NCBI RefSeq assembly: GCF_007827365.1
Contig: NZ_VISI01000002.1
Span: forward strand, 1,307,001-1,371,000
Source of the DNA: Olleya sp. Hel_I_94
Lineage (GTDB): Bacteria > Bacteroidota > Bacteroidia > Flavobacteriales > Flavobacteriaceae
DNA: 64,000 nt
Direction of reading: 5' to 3'
Shown here piece by piece: positions 8,338-16,485 of this stretch. How positions within the stretch are numbered: position 1 is the first letter of the stretch; every line of letters begins with the position of its first letter. The position numbers and the translations under genes are program-made. The notes beneath the pieces were generated by a model. It worked only from the letters and a program-made list of their open reading frames with translations. It did not search any database and was not told the DNA's origin.

Positions 8338-9612
8338 TTAATTTTGTGCAAGTATAGTATTACCAATTGCACATTTTAAGCAACGGTTTGTATCGCAATA
8401 TAAATTTTTAAGCTGAATAACTGCTTGACTATCCAACGCTGATCCGGAAACCACTTTTAAGCTAGCAAACTTATCTACTATTCCGTTTTTTTCTGGTTTT
8501 AGTTGTTGCATTAAACTAACAATCTCTTCCTCAATAGATTTACCTTGTTGTTTTGCATAACAAAATTTAAGCGGAATGATTGTGTTTATTAATAACAGAT
8601 CCACAAAAGACTTTGTAATTTGCTTTTTTCTAGTTGAAGATACTTTGTCAAACGTATAATGCGACTCCCAAAATGGTGAGGTTGACACCGAAAATAATTT
8701 ATAAATATCCGCAACACTATCCGAAGCAATAACTTTTGAGAACACGTTTTGGTGCAAATGGTATACATTGGCTAATTGTGACAACCTAATCGTAGGAAAA
8801 TTTGGTGGACGCAGTCTAAAAAACTGAAACGGACTAACACTAGCATTATCAATTTTAAATTTTTGTTTTAAAAACGCATAATCTTTTTGTAGTGCAATAT
8901 AATACGCCTCCTGAATATCCTGATCCAATAAACCTGCTTGACCAAAAAACAAAGCTTCTAAACTTTGTAAATTACTTTGCTGTTTTCTAACGACCGAAAA
9001 ATCAAAACTATTAGCCAAACTAAAAAAAGCGTCGTCATTAACTTTAAGACCAAAATTTTTAGCAAGTAATTTAAACAAAACAGCTTCCCAGTTATTATTA
9101 GAAGTTTTTAATATCGCTTCAATAGCTTTTGCTTTACTCTCTAAACGCTCAAAAAACAAACGCTCTAACCAATTTGTGACAACAAAAGGAGTAACATTAG
9201 TAATCGTGTTTTCGCAATTAATCCAAGTTTGTTTACTATTAAATAACTTAGCATAATTATTTAAAGCCACTTGTGATACATAATTTTTAAGCTGGATGGT
9301 TGGGATTTCTGAGTTGTCTTTTCTAAAAACAGGTGTGTCATGCTCCCAAACAACATGTAAAATTACATTATCGTAATTTGGATCAACTTCATGATTATGC
9401 ACGTACCAATCGCTAGATTTACTATGGATCTCGACGTTGCCAGCCCATAATTGACCAGCAATTATAAGTTGCGCATTAAAAAAATCTGGACCAGTATGAT
9501 AATTATGTGTGCCTACATTTTGGATAACAACTTGCTCTCCTTTTGTGGTCTGGAGATTTAAGGTTTCAAATTTTTTAAGTTTCCAGAGATAGTGTAAAAA
9601 ATCTTCTTGCAT
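8338..9612 (-). CDS. DUF2851 family protein
   Basis: 424 residues, full length for this Bacteroidota family. The N-terminal part has VEIHSKSSDWYVHNHEVDPN and NVILHVVWEHD, conserved His/Asp/Trp-rich segments that are family hallmarks. The C-terminus ends in a cysteine cluster (C-x5-C-x2-C in LYCDTNRCLKCAIGN), which could bind metal. No signal peptide or membrane helix is visible, so it is probably cytoplasmic. The function is unknown. It is the likely first gene of a unit with PspC and the K+ channel. An inverted repeat lies just ahead of its start. Confidence 0.85.
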   Translation of the reverse strand: MQEDFLHYLWKLKKFETLNLQTTKGEQVVIQNVGTHNYHTGPDFFNAQLIIAGQLWAGNVEIHSKSSDWYVHNHEVDPNYDNVILHVVWEHDTPVFRKDNSEIPTIQLKNYVSQVALNNYAKLFNSKQTWINCENTITNVTPFVVTNWLERLFFERLESKAKAIEAILKTSNNNWEAVLFKLLAKNFGLKVNDDAFFSLANSFDFSVVRKQQSNLQSLEALFFGQAGLLDQDIQEAYYIALQKDYAFLKQKFKIDNASVSPFQFFRLRPPNFPTIRLSQLANVYHLHQNVFSKVIASDSVADIYKLFSVSTSPFWESHYTFDKVSSTRKKQITKSFVDLLLINTIIPLKFCYAKQQGKSIEEEIVSLMQQLKPEKNGIVDKFASLKVVSGSALDSQAVIQLKNLYCDTNRCLKCAIGNTILAQN

Positions 9613-9643
9613 GGCTTAAAGTTACACTTTTTTATGTAAGAAA

Positions 9644-9663
9644 AATACGTAGTTATACGTATT
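9644..9663. promoter_or_regulatory. Perfect inverted repeat between divergent genes
   Basis: AATACGTA and TACGTATT form 8-base perfect arms around a 4-base spacer (GTTA). The element lies 31 bases ahead of the DUF2851 start and 104 ahead of the DUF6090 start. It could be an operator for either direction. No regulator gene is adjacent and no second copy was seen. Confidence 0.35.
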
Positions 9664-9767
9664 GATTTCTAAACTTAAAACTATTAACTTGACTGAACCT
9701 TCGATAAAGCAAATTAAAAACTTGTCTTATCTATATGTTGCACATCATAAACACAAACCGCTAACCA

Positions 9768-10484
9768 ATGATAAAATTTTTTAGAAAAATTAGACAAAAT
9801 TTACTTTCAGAAGGAAAACTGGGAAAGTACATTAAATACGCAATCGGAGAAATAATACTTGTAGTTATTGGAATTTTAATTGCATTACAGATTAACAATT
9901 GGAATGAGAACCGAAAGCAACAATCTGAAATTATAGATATTTACAACCAGATTGCACTTGATTTAGATAATGATATTAGCGAGTTTTCAAGCGTTATCAA
10001 ATATTACGACTCTATTAAACCCATTTATGATGCTGTCATTTTAGATACTAGAACAGTAGATTTATTAGACGATGGATTATCTAGAATAATGGCTGGAGGT
10101 CCAATAATTAATATGAATAAAGGTGGTATTGAACGCTTAAAATCAATCGCTTCAAAAGATAGTTTATCGTTGCACTTAATTGAATTATATGATACTTCAA
10201 CAACCCTTAACACTATAGAGAAAAAAATTTCTGACGAATGCTACCAAGTTGTAAATATATTTAGAGATAATTACAAGTGGTATCCAGAATGGATAAGCAA
10301 AAGAATAACAAAAGATAATAGCAGTGAAGAGCTGCAAGATTATTTTGTAAATAGTCAAGAATATAGACGTTATGTTATAAGTAGTTACCAGAAATTATAC
10401 AATGCTTATCTTCCAAATTTGCAATTCGGAATAGTTGAATTTAAAAATATAAGAGCAGCTATTTTAAAACGAATAGATAAATAA
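9768..10484 (+). CDS. DUF6090 family membrane protein
   Basis: 238 residues. The N-terminus has the family signature: a basic stretch (MIKFFRKIRQNLLSEGKLGK), then YAIGEIILVVIGILIALQIN as a single membrane helix (about 25-44), then NWNENRKQQ. The rest is a helical, charged domain. This family is abundant and lineage-restricted in Bacteroidota, often in many paralogues per genome; its function is not known. It is a lone gene between DUF2851 and the MFS transporter. Confidence 0.85.
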   Translation: MIKFFRKIRQNLLSEGKLGKYIKYAIGEIILVVIGILIALQINNWNENRKQQSEIIDIYNQIALDLDNDISEFSSVIKYYDSIKPIYDAVILDTRTVDLLDDGLSRIMAGGPIINMNKGGIERLKSIASKDSLSLHLIELYDTSTTLNTIEKKISDECYQVVNIFRDNYKWYPEWISKRITKDNSSEELQDYFVNSQEYRRYVISSYQKLYNAYLPNLQFGIVEFKNIRAAILKRIDK

Positions 10485-10620
10485 CCAAACCACAACATAT
10501 AAATAATTATAGCTAATTTGATCGCTAAATCACGCTACTAAACCTACACAAACACACTTAGTAAATCAATTAAAACCTTTAACTTCGCTTAACAGACCAT
10601 AATATAGCCATCTACTAGTA

Positions 10621-11805
10621 TTGAAACGCGCTAAACTAATACTACCCATAATTGTCATCGCTCAATTTTGCTGTACCTCACTTTGGTTTGCAGGTAATGG
10701 TGTGATTAATGACATGGTCCTAAATTTTAATTTAAAGCTTAATGCTTTAGGGCATTTAACATCTGCTGTACAATTTGGATTTATTATTGGAACACTAGTA
10801 TTTGCTATTTTAACAATTGCAGATCGCTTTTCGCCATCCAAAGTGTTTTTTATAAGCGCCTTGTTTGGAGCAACCTTTAACTTAGCTATTATCTGGAATG
10901 GACATACTTTAACAAGCTTATTACTGCTTCGGTTTTTAACAGGTTTTTGTTTAGCTGGTATCTATCCTATTGGTATGAAAATAGCAACGGACTACTTTAA
11001 TACAGGTTTGGGTAAATCGCTTGGTTTCTTGGTTGGCGCTTTAGTGCTTGGTACTGCTTTTCCGCATTTATTAAAAGATTTTACAAGTAGCTATCCATGG
11101 AAGTCTGTATTAATTACAACATCCACACTTGCTGTAATTGGAGGTTTATTAATTTTATTTTTAGTACCAAATGGTCCTTATCGTAAACCTAGTTTACACA
11201 CTACTTTTAAAGCGTGTTTTACAATCTTTAAAAAACACAACTTTAGACATGCTGCTTTTGGTTATTTTGGTCACATGTGGGAATTATATGCGTTTTGGGT
11301 TTTTACACCAATAATGCTTAAACAATATAGTATTAACCATAGTATTGCAGATTTAAATATTCCGTTATTATCTTTTTTAATTATTGGATTAGGAGGTGTT
11401 GCCTGTATTATAAGTGGCTATGCTGCACAACGTATTGGGACTAAAAAGACTGCTTTTATAGCATTGCTATTATCTTGTATTTGTTGTTTACTATCGCCTT
11501 TACTATTTACAGTAACCTCAACAAATATATTTGTTGGTTTTTTAATGTTTTGGGGAATGGTGGTCGTTGCTGACTCACCATTATTATCGACTTTAATTGC
11601 TGAAAGTGCAACACCACAACTTAAAGGCACCTCACTTACTATTGTAAATTGTATTGGTTTTACAATCTCTATAATAAGTATACAATTATTAACTGCTTTA
11701 ATTGAAACGACTACTTCCAACGGAATTTATGTGATTTTAGCTTTAGGTCCAATTTTGGGTTTACTTGCTTTAAGTGGTAAAAAGAAACCTACTATTAGCC
11801 AATAA
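10621..11805 (+). CDS. MFS transporter
   Basis: 394 residues with about twelve membrane helices, typical of the major facilitator superfamily. A TTG is chosen as start because it opens with a first helix (MKRAKLILPIIVIAQFCCTS) that matches the usual N-terminus and no ATG is near. The loop between helices 2 and 3 (DRFSPSKVFF) and the acidic/glycine pattern in helix 4 (RFLTGFCLAGIYPIGMKIA) fit the family. The substrate cannot be inferred. It stands alone between DUF6090 and a convergent FKBP gene. Confidence 0.88.
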   Translation: MKRAKLILPIIVIAQFCCTSLWFAGNGVINDMVLNFNLKLNALGHLTSAVQFGFIIGTLVFAILTIADRFSPSKVFFISALFGATFNLAIIWNGHTLTSLLLLRFLTGFCLAGIYPIGMKIATDYFNTGLGKSLGFLVGALVLGTAFPHLLKDFTSSYPWKSVLITTSTLAVIGGLLILFLVPNGPYRKPSLHTTFKACFTIFKKHNFRHAAFGYFGHMWELYAFWVFTPIMLKQYSINHSIADLNIPLLSFLIIGLGGVACIISGYAAQRIGTKKTAFIALLLSCICCLLSPLLFTVTSTNIFVGFLMFWGMVVVADSPLLSTLIAESATPQLKGTSLTIVNCIGFTISIISIQLLTALIETTTSNGIYVILALGPILGLLALSGKKKPTISQ

Positions 11806-11808
11806 ACA

Positions 11809-11862
11809 AAAAATCCCAATACTAATTGCTGTATTACTACACACAATCCGTATTGGGATACT
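11809..11862 (-). terminator. Probable terminator of the FKBP gene
   Basis: TCCCAATAC (11814-11822) pairs with GTATTGGGA (11850-11858) across a 27-base loop. On the minus strand the stem is followed by TTTTTTG, so it should end the FKBP transcript. The plus-strand tail (TACTTTTAAA) is weaker, though it may also slow transcription from the MFS gene. Confidence 0.55.
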
Positions 11863-11899
11863 TTTAAAATAAGCGACTTATTTTATTTGGTAACTTGTA

Positions 11900-12328
11900 T
11901 TATTTGATGTCTACCACTTCTAAATCAAAAACAAGATCTTTACCAGCTAATGGATGGTTTGCATCCAAAACGATAGTTTCTTCTTTAACTTCTACTACCA
12001 TTAAGTTAGTCTCGCGACCATCTTGTGTTTTAGAAACTAATCCCATACCTACTTCTGGCGTCATATCCTGAGGTAAATCTGCTTTACTTACTTCTTGAAT
12101 TAAAGCTGGATTAACATCACCATAAGCTTCTTCTTTAGCAATTGTGATGGTCTTTTTTTCGTTTAATTTCATATCAATAACTCCTTTTTCAAAACCAGGA
12201 ATTAATTGTCCTTGACCTAAAGTAAACTCTAAAGGCTCTCTTCCTTCAGACGTATCAAAAATTTGTCCATCAGATAATTTACCTGTGTAATTTACTTTAA
12301 CTGTGTTGTTTTCTTTTACTTGATTCAT
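11900..12328 (-). CDS. FKBP-type peptidyl-prolyl isomerase, SlyD-like
   Basis: 142 residues. The FKBP core is recognised from VNYTGKLSDGQIFDTSEGRE (about 9-28) and FTLGQGQLIPGFEKGVIDMK, and the insert-in-flap segment lies in the middle (about 70-125). It ends KDLVFDLEVVDIK, which closes the FKBP sheet as in SlyD. The His-rich metal-binding tail of E. coli SlyD is absent. It should act as a cytoplasmic proline isomerase and chaperone. A 14-base palindrome lies 18 bases before the start codon. Confidence 0.9.
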   Translation of the reverse strand: MNQVKENNTVKVNYTGKLSDGQIFDTSEGREPLEFTLGQGQLIPGFEKGVIDMKLNEKKTITIAKEEAYGDVNPALIQEVSKADLPQDMTPEVGMGLVSKTQDGRETNLMVVEVKEETIVLDANHPLAGKDLVFDLEVVDIK

Positions 12329-12652
12329 ACTACATTATAAATTTTAAAACGTACGTTTTGCATAATTTTTATGCTGTAATTATTATAGTTTAAACGTACT
12401 GACAGGTTAAACGCTAAAACCAAGCCAAACCCTACACTAAGGGTCAACAAACCTATTTTAGCTTAAATTGCGATTTACTAAACGCCTCCCATTCCTTTGG
12501 TGATAGTACTGTAGCTGTTTTTAGTGTTTATAAAATTTAAAAAATATTTATTTACGCAAATCAGCAACTCTGTCATGTTTATGTAAATAACAAAAAATTA
12601 AGGTGTCAAAACTGCAAAATACCCATGTAACATTTTAGTAAATTGTAGGTCA
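12329..12652. other. Intergenic region with one palindrome, otherwise unassigned
   Basis: This AT-rich stretch separates the FKBP gene from the terminator of the CBS-type gene. It has a 14-base perfect palindrome, AAAACGTACGTTTT (12346-12359), 18 bases before the FKBP start. A 24-codon open minus-strand stretch at about 12453-12527 encodes TVLSPKEWEAFSKSQFKLK with stops at both ends; it might be a gene remnant but is too short to call. Nothing else was recognised. Confidence 0.4.
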
Positions 12653-12690
12653 TAAAAAAAGCCCACAAGTTACTTTGTGAGCTTTTTAAA
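12653..12690. terminator. Terminator after the CBS-type gene
   Basis: An imperfect hairpin (AAAGC-CACAA paired with TTTGTG-GCTTT) is flanked by A- and T-runs. On the minus strand it follows the CBS-type stop at 12709 by about 20 bases and ends in a U-tract. Confidence 0.65.
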
Positions 12691-12708
12691 TTATTAAATT
12701 AATTAGGA

Positions 12709-13689
12709 TTAGTCTATGTAACCCATTTTACGCATCCAGTCGTCGTTAAACATTTTACCAACATAACGACTTCCATGATCATGGAATAATACCACTACAA
12801 CATCGTCTTTAGTAAAGTGCTCTTTTAATTGTAACACACCTTTAATTGCTGCTCCTGCACTATTACCTAAAAACATACCTTCTTCTTTTGATAGTCTTTG
12901 TGTATATACTGCAGCATCTTTATCTGTTACTTTAGTAAACCCATCGATAATACTAAAGTCTACGTTTTTTGGAAGGATATCTTCTCCAATACCTTCTGTT
13001 ACGTATGGGTAGATTTCGTTTTCGTCAAAAATCCCTGTTTCGTGGTACTTTTTAAATACCGATCCGTAGGTATCTATTCCCCAAATTTTAATATTTGGAT
13101 TTTGTTCTTTTAAGTATTTACCAACTCCAGAGATTGTTCCTCCTGTACCTACACCAACAACAAAGTGCGTGATTTTACCATCTGTTTGTTCCCAAATTTC
13201 TGGTCCAGTACTTTGGTAATGTGCTTTGGCATTACTTGGATTATCATATTGGTTTACGTACCAACTGTTTTCTATTTCTGTGCTTAATCTTTTTGATACC
13301 GAGTAGTAAGATCTTGGATCCTCAGGCTCAACTGCTGTTGGGCAAACCACTACCTCTGCGCCTACTGCTTTTAAGATATCTACCTTTTCTTTACTTTGTT
13401 TATCTGCCATTACAAAAATACACTTGTATCCTTTTATAATTGCTGCTAGTGCTAATCCCATTCCTGTATTACCCGAAGTCCCTTCTATAATTGTTCCTCC
13501 TGGTTTAAGACGTCCATCTGCTTCTGCATCTTCTATCATTTGTAATGCCATACGGTCTTTAACGGAGTTTCCTGGGTTAAAGGTTTCGTATTTAGACAAT
13601 ACTAAACATGGTAACTCTGCTGTTAGTTTGTTTAGTTTTACTAATGGTGTATTACCGATGGTTTCTAAAATGTTATTTGCGTATTTCAT
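12709..13689 (-). CDS. Cystathionine beta-synthase / cysteine synthase family PLP enzyme
   Basis: 326 residues, a fold-type II PLP enzyme. Lys44 in NPGNSVKDR would form the Schiff base, EGTSGNTGMG (69-78) binds the substrate carboxylate, and VGVGTGGTISG binds the phosphate. SAGAA holds the pyridine-nitrogen Ser. The middle (DKQSKEKVDILKAVGAEVVV and PEDPRSYYSVSKRL) resembles the catalytic core of cystathionine beta-synthase more than CysK. The C-terminal CBS regulatory pair is absent. It may thus make cystathionine from serine and homocysteine, or cysteine from sulfide; I cannot separate these. It forms a single-gene unit. Confidence 0.85.
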   Translation of the reverse strand: MKYANNILETIGNTPLVKLNKLTAELPCLVLSKYETFNPGNSVKDRMALQMIEDAEADGRLKPGGTIIEGTSGNTGMGLALAAIIKGYKCIFVMADKQSKEKVDILKAVGAEVVVCPTAVEPEDPRSYYSVSKRLSTEIENSWYVNQYDNPSNAKAHYQSTGPEIWEQTDGKITHFVVGVGTGGTISGVGKYLKEQNPNIKIWGIDTYGSVFKKYHETGIFDENEIYPYVTEGIGEDILPKNVDFSIIDGFTKVTDKDAAVYTQRLSKEEGMFLGNSAGAAIKGVLQLKEHFTKDDVVVVLFHDHGSRYVGKMFNDDWMRKMGYID

Positions 13690-13795
13690 TAAGGTATTTT
13701 ATTTTTTTTATTGAAGAAAAAAGCGTCTAATTTATGATTAATCCTTTAAGCTAAAGCTTGAAATTAAGACGTGCTTGTTTCTAATTTAGATTTTG

Positions 13796-13803
13796 CAAAA
13801 GTA
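13796..13803 (-). promoter_or_regulatory. -7 promoter element for the CBS-type gene
   Basis: On the minus strand TACTTTTG fits the TAnnTTTG consensus. No clear -33 TTG lies at the expected distance. Transcription would start near 13789, giving a leader of about 100 bases. Confidence 0.4.
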
Positions 13804-13869
13804 CGTTAATTGTCTAAAATTGAAAGTTAAAACTACATTAATTTATTTTAAAACTGTCCTTAGCTTTGA

Positions 13870-13959
13870 TTGCGTTAGCGGTAGAAACGACATCCTTTTT
13901 TGTGCGCGCTTATGCGCAAAAAAGATATAGTGGATGACGCGACCCTTGTGGTAACGCCC
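13870..13959. repeat. Structured intergenic repeat-like element
   Basis: This stretch of about 90 bases is more GC-rich than its surroundings and nests several inverted repeats: GCGTTA with TAACGC at the ends, CATCC with GGATG inside, and a central TTTTTTGTGCGC / GCGCAAAAAA hairpin. It ends 7 bases before the stop of the LolC/E-like gene. From memory, near-identical elements recur many times in related Flavobacteriaceae genomes, but only one copy is in this window. It might be a REP-like element; it could also serve as the terminator of the permease gene. Confidence 0.5.
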
Positions 13960-13966
13960 AAATTAT

Positions 13967-15202
13967 TTAATCAAAACGGATGGCCTTTACTGGCGAAATT
14001 TTTGAAATAATATATGATGGGACTAACAGCATTAACAAACACAAAATAAAGGTACCAATGTTTAACGCTATTATGTAACCTATATTAATGTAAACTGGCA
14101 CTGCAGAGACGTGATAGGTTTTTGGGTCTAATGGGAATAAACCGAAATATTTTTGTAATAATAGTAAACTTAATCCTATGACATTACCCCAAAATAGTCC
14201 TTTTAATATTAAATAGGCTGCGTTGTATAAAAATATTCTACGAATGCTATTGTTAGCACTTCCTAAGGCTTTTAAAATACCTATCATTTGGGTACGTTCT
14301 AAAATTAAGACTAGCAATGCTGTGATCATGTTAATACCTGCTACTAATATCATAATCCCGATGATGGCGTAAATGTTATTGTCAAAGATTTTAATCCACT
14401 CGAATATAAAGGGATATTCTTTATCAACCGTTTTAGCATTTAATGTAGAAGGCACCTCTTTAAAAATGGCATCTCCTGTGGCTTCTAAGGTATTATAATC
14501 GTCAATAAAAACCTCGAAACGCCCTACTTGGTCGTCCTCCCATTTGTTTAATCGTTGGATTTGTTTGATGTCACCAATCATATATAGTTGGTCCATCTCT
14601 TGCAAACCTGAATTGTAAACACCCACAATATTATAGGTAATCACACGTGGAGGTTTGGTGGTGTCCTCTCTTAAAAAATAGGTGTTTATACGATCGTTTA
14701 ATTTTAATTGTAATCTATTAGCTAGGTATTGCGATATTAAAACATCTGTACTGATATCCTTTGTGTAGTCAGGTAAGCGACCGTCTATTAAAAATGTTTT
14801 AAAATATTGCCAGTCGTAGTCTGCGCCTACACCTTTTATAACAACATATTCAAAATCGTTTTCTAATCTAATAATTCCGGATTTAGTTGCAGTACCTTGT
14901 ATATGTGTTACTTCTGGTACATTTTTAAATGTTGGATAAAAGTCTTGATTGGTAGAGATTGGTCTTATGCTTTCTTGCGAGTTGTTATTATCGTAATTTT
15001 GAATAATACTATGACCATTAAAAGCGATTACTTTTTCTCTGATTTTTTGTTGTAAACCAATACCTGTTGCAATAGCAATCATCATTACAATAATACCTAA
15101 TGCAATTGCTACGATACCAATTTTTATTATTGGTGCCGATATGCTACTTTTATACGCTTTACTATCAATTATGCGTTTAGCTATAAAAAACTCGAAATTC
15201 AA
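13967..15202 (-). CDS. LolC/LolE-like ABC transporter permease (FtsX domain)
   Basis: 411 residues. A first membrane helix (about 26-50, IGIVAIALGIIVMMIAIATG) is followed by a periplasmic MacB-like domain (about 60-265) and three C-terminal helices with the FtsX signature (ILVAGINMITALLVLILERT, GILKALGSANNSIRRIFL). This is the layout of LolC/LolE, which pull lipoproteins from the inner membrane. The start is a TTG at 15200-15202: an in-frame stop lies just upstream and homologues begin NFEFFIAKRI. No LolD gene is adjacent. The start is only 8 bases from the divergent lipoprotein gene. Confidence 0.88.
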   Translation of the reverse strand: MNFEFFIAKRIIDSKAYKSSISAPIIKIGIVAIALGIIVMMIAIATGIGLQQKIREKVIAFNGHSIIQNYDNNNSQESIRPISTNQDFYPTFKNVPEVTHIQGTATKSGIIRLENDFEYVVIKGVGADYDWQYFKTFLIDGRLPDYTKDISTDVLISQYLANRLQLKLNDRINTYFLREDTTKPPRVITYNIVGVYNSGLQEMDQLYMIGDIKQIQRLNKWEDDQVGRFEVFIDDYNTLEATGDAIFKEVPSTLNAKTVDKEYPFIFEWIKIFDNNIYAIIGIMILVAGINMITALLVLILERTQMIGILKALGSANNSIRRIFLYNAAYLILKGLFWGNVIGLSLLLLQKYFGLFPLDPKTYHVSAVPVYINIGYIIALNIGTFILCLLMLLVPSYIISKISPVKAIRFD

Positions 15203-15210
15203 ACTAGATT

Positions 15211-16482
15211 ATGCGATTTAATGTTTTCAAAAATACAGCTTTATTATTTGTTTTAATACTAATTTCTTGCGCTTCTAAAACGAAAAATAATATAAATGAA
15301 ACTAATACTGTTTTGGCTAAAACCGAAACTACTTTAGACAACAGCACAACTAAGCCTATTATTGTTGGTGCCAACCAAACCGAAGCGTATTTACCTTTAT
15401 TAAATGGGAAGCGTGTTGGTATAGTTGCTAATCAAACTAGCGTGATCTTTAAAAATACTTCCCTTAGTAAAACACCAACCTATGACAGTAATACCCATAT
15501 TGTTGATACTTTACTAGACCTACGTGTTACTGTTAAAAAAGTATTTGCTCCAGAACATGGTTTTAGAGGCACTGCAGATGCTGGCGAAGTAGTTAAAGAT
15601 GGTATTGATACAAAAACTAACTTACCAATAATATCATTATACGGAAATAATAAAAAACCTACCGTTGCACAATTACAAGATGTTGATGTTATAATTTTTG
15701 ATATACAAGATGTTGGTGCACGTTTTTACACCTATATCTCGTCTTTACATTATGTCATGGAAGCTTGCGCTGAACAAAATAAAACCTTGATTGTTTTAGA
15801 TAGACCAAATCCAAATGGACATTATATTGATGGTCCAATTTTAGAAAAAGAACATACTAGCTTTGTCGGTATGCATCCTGTACCTGTAGTGCATGGTTTG
15901 ACTATTGGTGAATATGCACAAATGATTAATGGCGAAAATTGGCTAAACAATGGCGTAAAGTGTAATTTAAAAGTAATTACTATAAAAAATTACAATAGAC
16001 AAATGGCTTATGACTTACCTATTAAACCGTCTCCAAACTTACCTAATGCTCAGGCTATAAACTTATACCCTAGTTTATGCTTTTTTGAAGGTACCAATGT
16101 AAGTGCTGGTCGTGGTACGGATTTGCAGTTCCAGATATATGGTTCGCCTTTTTTACCAAAAACAGATTATACTTTTACGCCTAAATCTAACGAAGGTGCT
16201 AAATACCCAAAGCATGAAAACAAAGTATGCCATGGTTATAATTTAAGTAATATTAAACAACAAAGTGGTTTAAACTTAAGCTACTTGATTAACGCTTACA
16301 ACACTACATCCACTAAATCTGATTTTTTTATTGCTAATGGCTTTTTTACAAAACTTGCTGGTACTAAAAAACTGCAACAACAAATTGAAGCAGGTTGGAG
16401 TGAGGACAAAATAAAAGCCACTTGGACAAGTGGCTTGAATGATTTTATGGTTAAACGTAAACCTTATTTATTATATCAATAA
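15211..16482 (+). CDS. DUF1343 / NamZ-like exo-beta-N-acetylmuramidase lipoprotein
   Basis: 423 residues. A lipoprotein signal ends in LISC (Cys20). After a low-complexity Thr/Asn linker, the DUF1343 domain spans about 50-420, with FAPEHGFRGTADAGE (about 113-127), DIQDVGARFYTYISSLHYVM (about 172-191), LDRPNPNG and SAGRGTD. DUF1343 is the NamZ/GH171 family, which removes MurNAc from the non-reducing end of peptidoglycan fragments. It is thus probably a periplasm-facing cell-wall recycling enzyme. It is divergent from the permease gene with 8 bases between starts and converges on the next gene with a 3-base gap. Confidence 0.85.
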   Translation: MRFNVFKNTALLFVLILISCASKTKNNINETNTVLAKTETTLDNSTTKPIIVGANQTEAYLPLLNGKRVGIVANQTSVIFKNTSLSKTPTYDSNTHIVDTLLDLRVTVKKVFAPEHGFRGTADAGEVVKDGIDTKTNLPIISLYGNNKKPTVAQLQDVDVIIFDIQDVGARFYTYISSLHYVMEACAEQNKTLIVLDRPNPNGHYIDGPILEKEHTSFVGMHPVPVVHGLTIGEYAQMINGENWLNNGVKCNLKVITIKNYNRQMAYDLPIKPSPNLPNAQAINLYPSLCFFEGTNVSAGRGTDLQFQIYGSPFLPKTDYTFTPKSNEGAKYPKHENKVCHGYNLSNIKQQSGLNLSYLINAYNTTSTKSDFFIANGFFTKLAGTKKLQQQIEAGWSEDKIKATWTSGLNDFMVKRKPYLLYQ

Positions 16483-16485
16483 AGA

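Noticed and set aside
12453..12527. Gene remnant encoding TVLSPKEWEAFSKSQFKLK
   Set aside because: Only 24 codons, with stops at both ends and no start codon. Chance cannot be excluded.
12709..13689. Plain CysK
   Set aside because: The central region is closer to the catalytic core of cystathionine beta-synthase, though the activity cannot be fixed without an assay.
13870..13959. Insertion sequence end
   Set aside because: Inverted repeats are nested in one short element, and no transposase or target-site duplication is visible.
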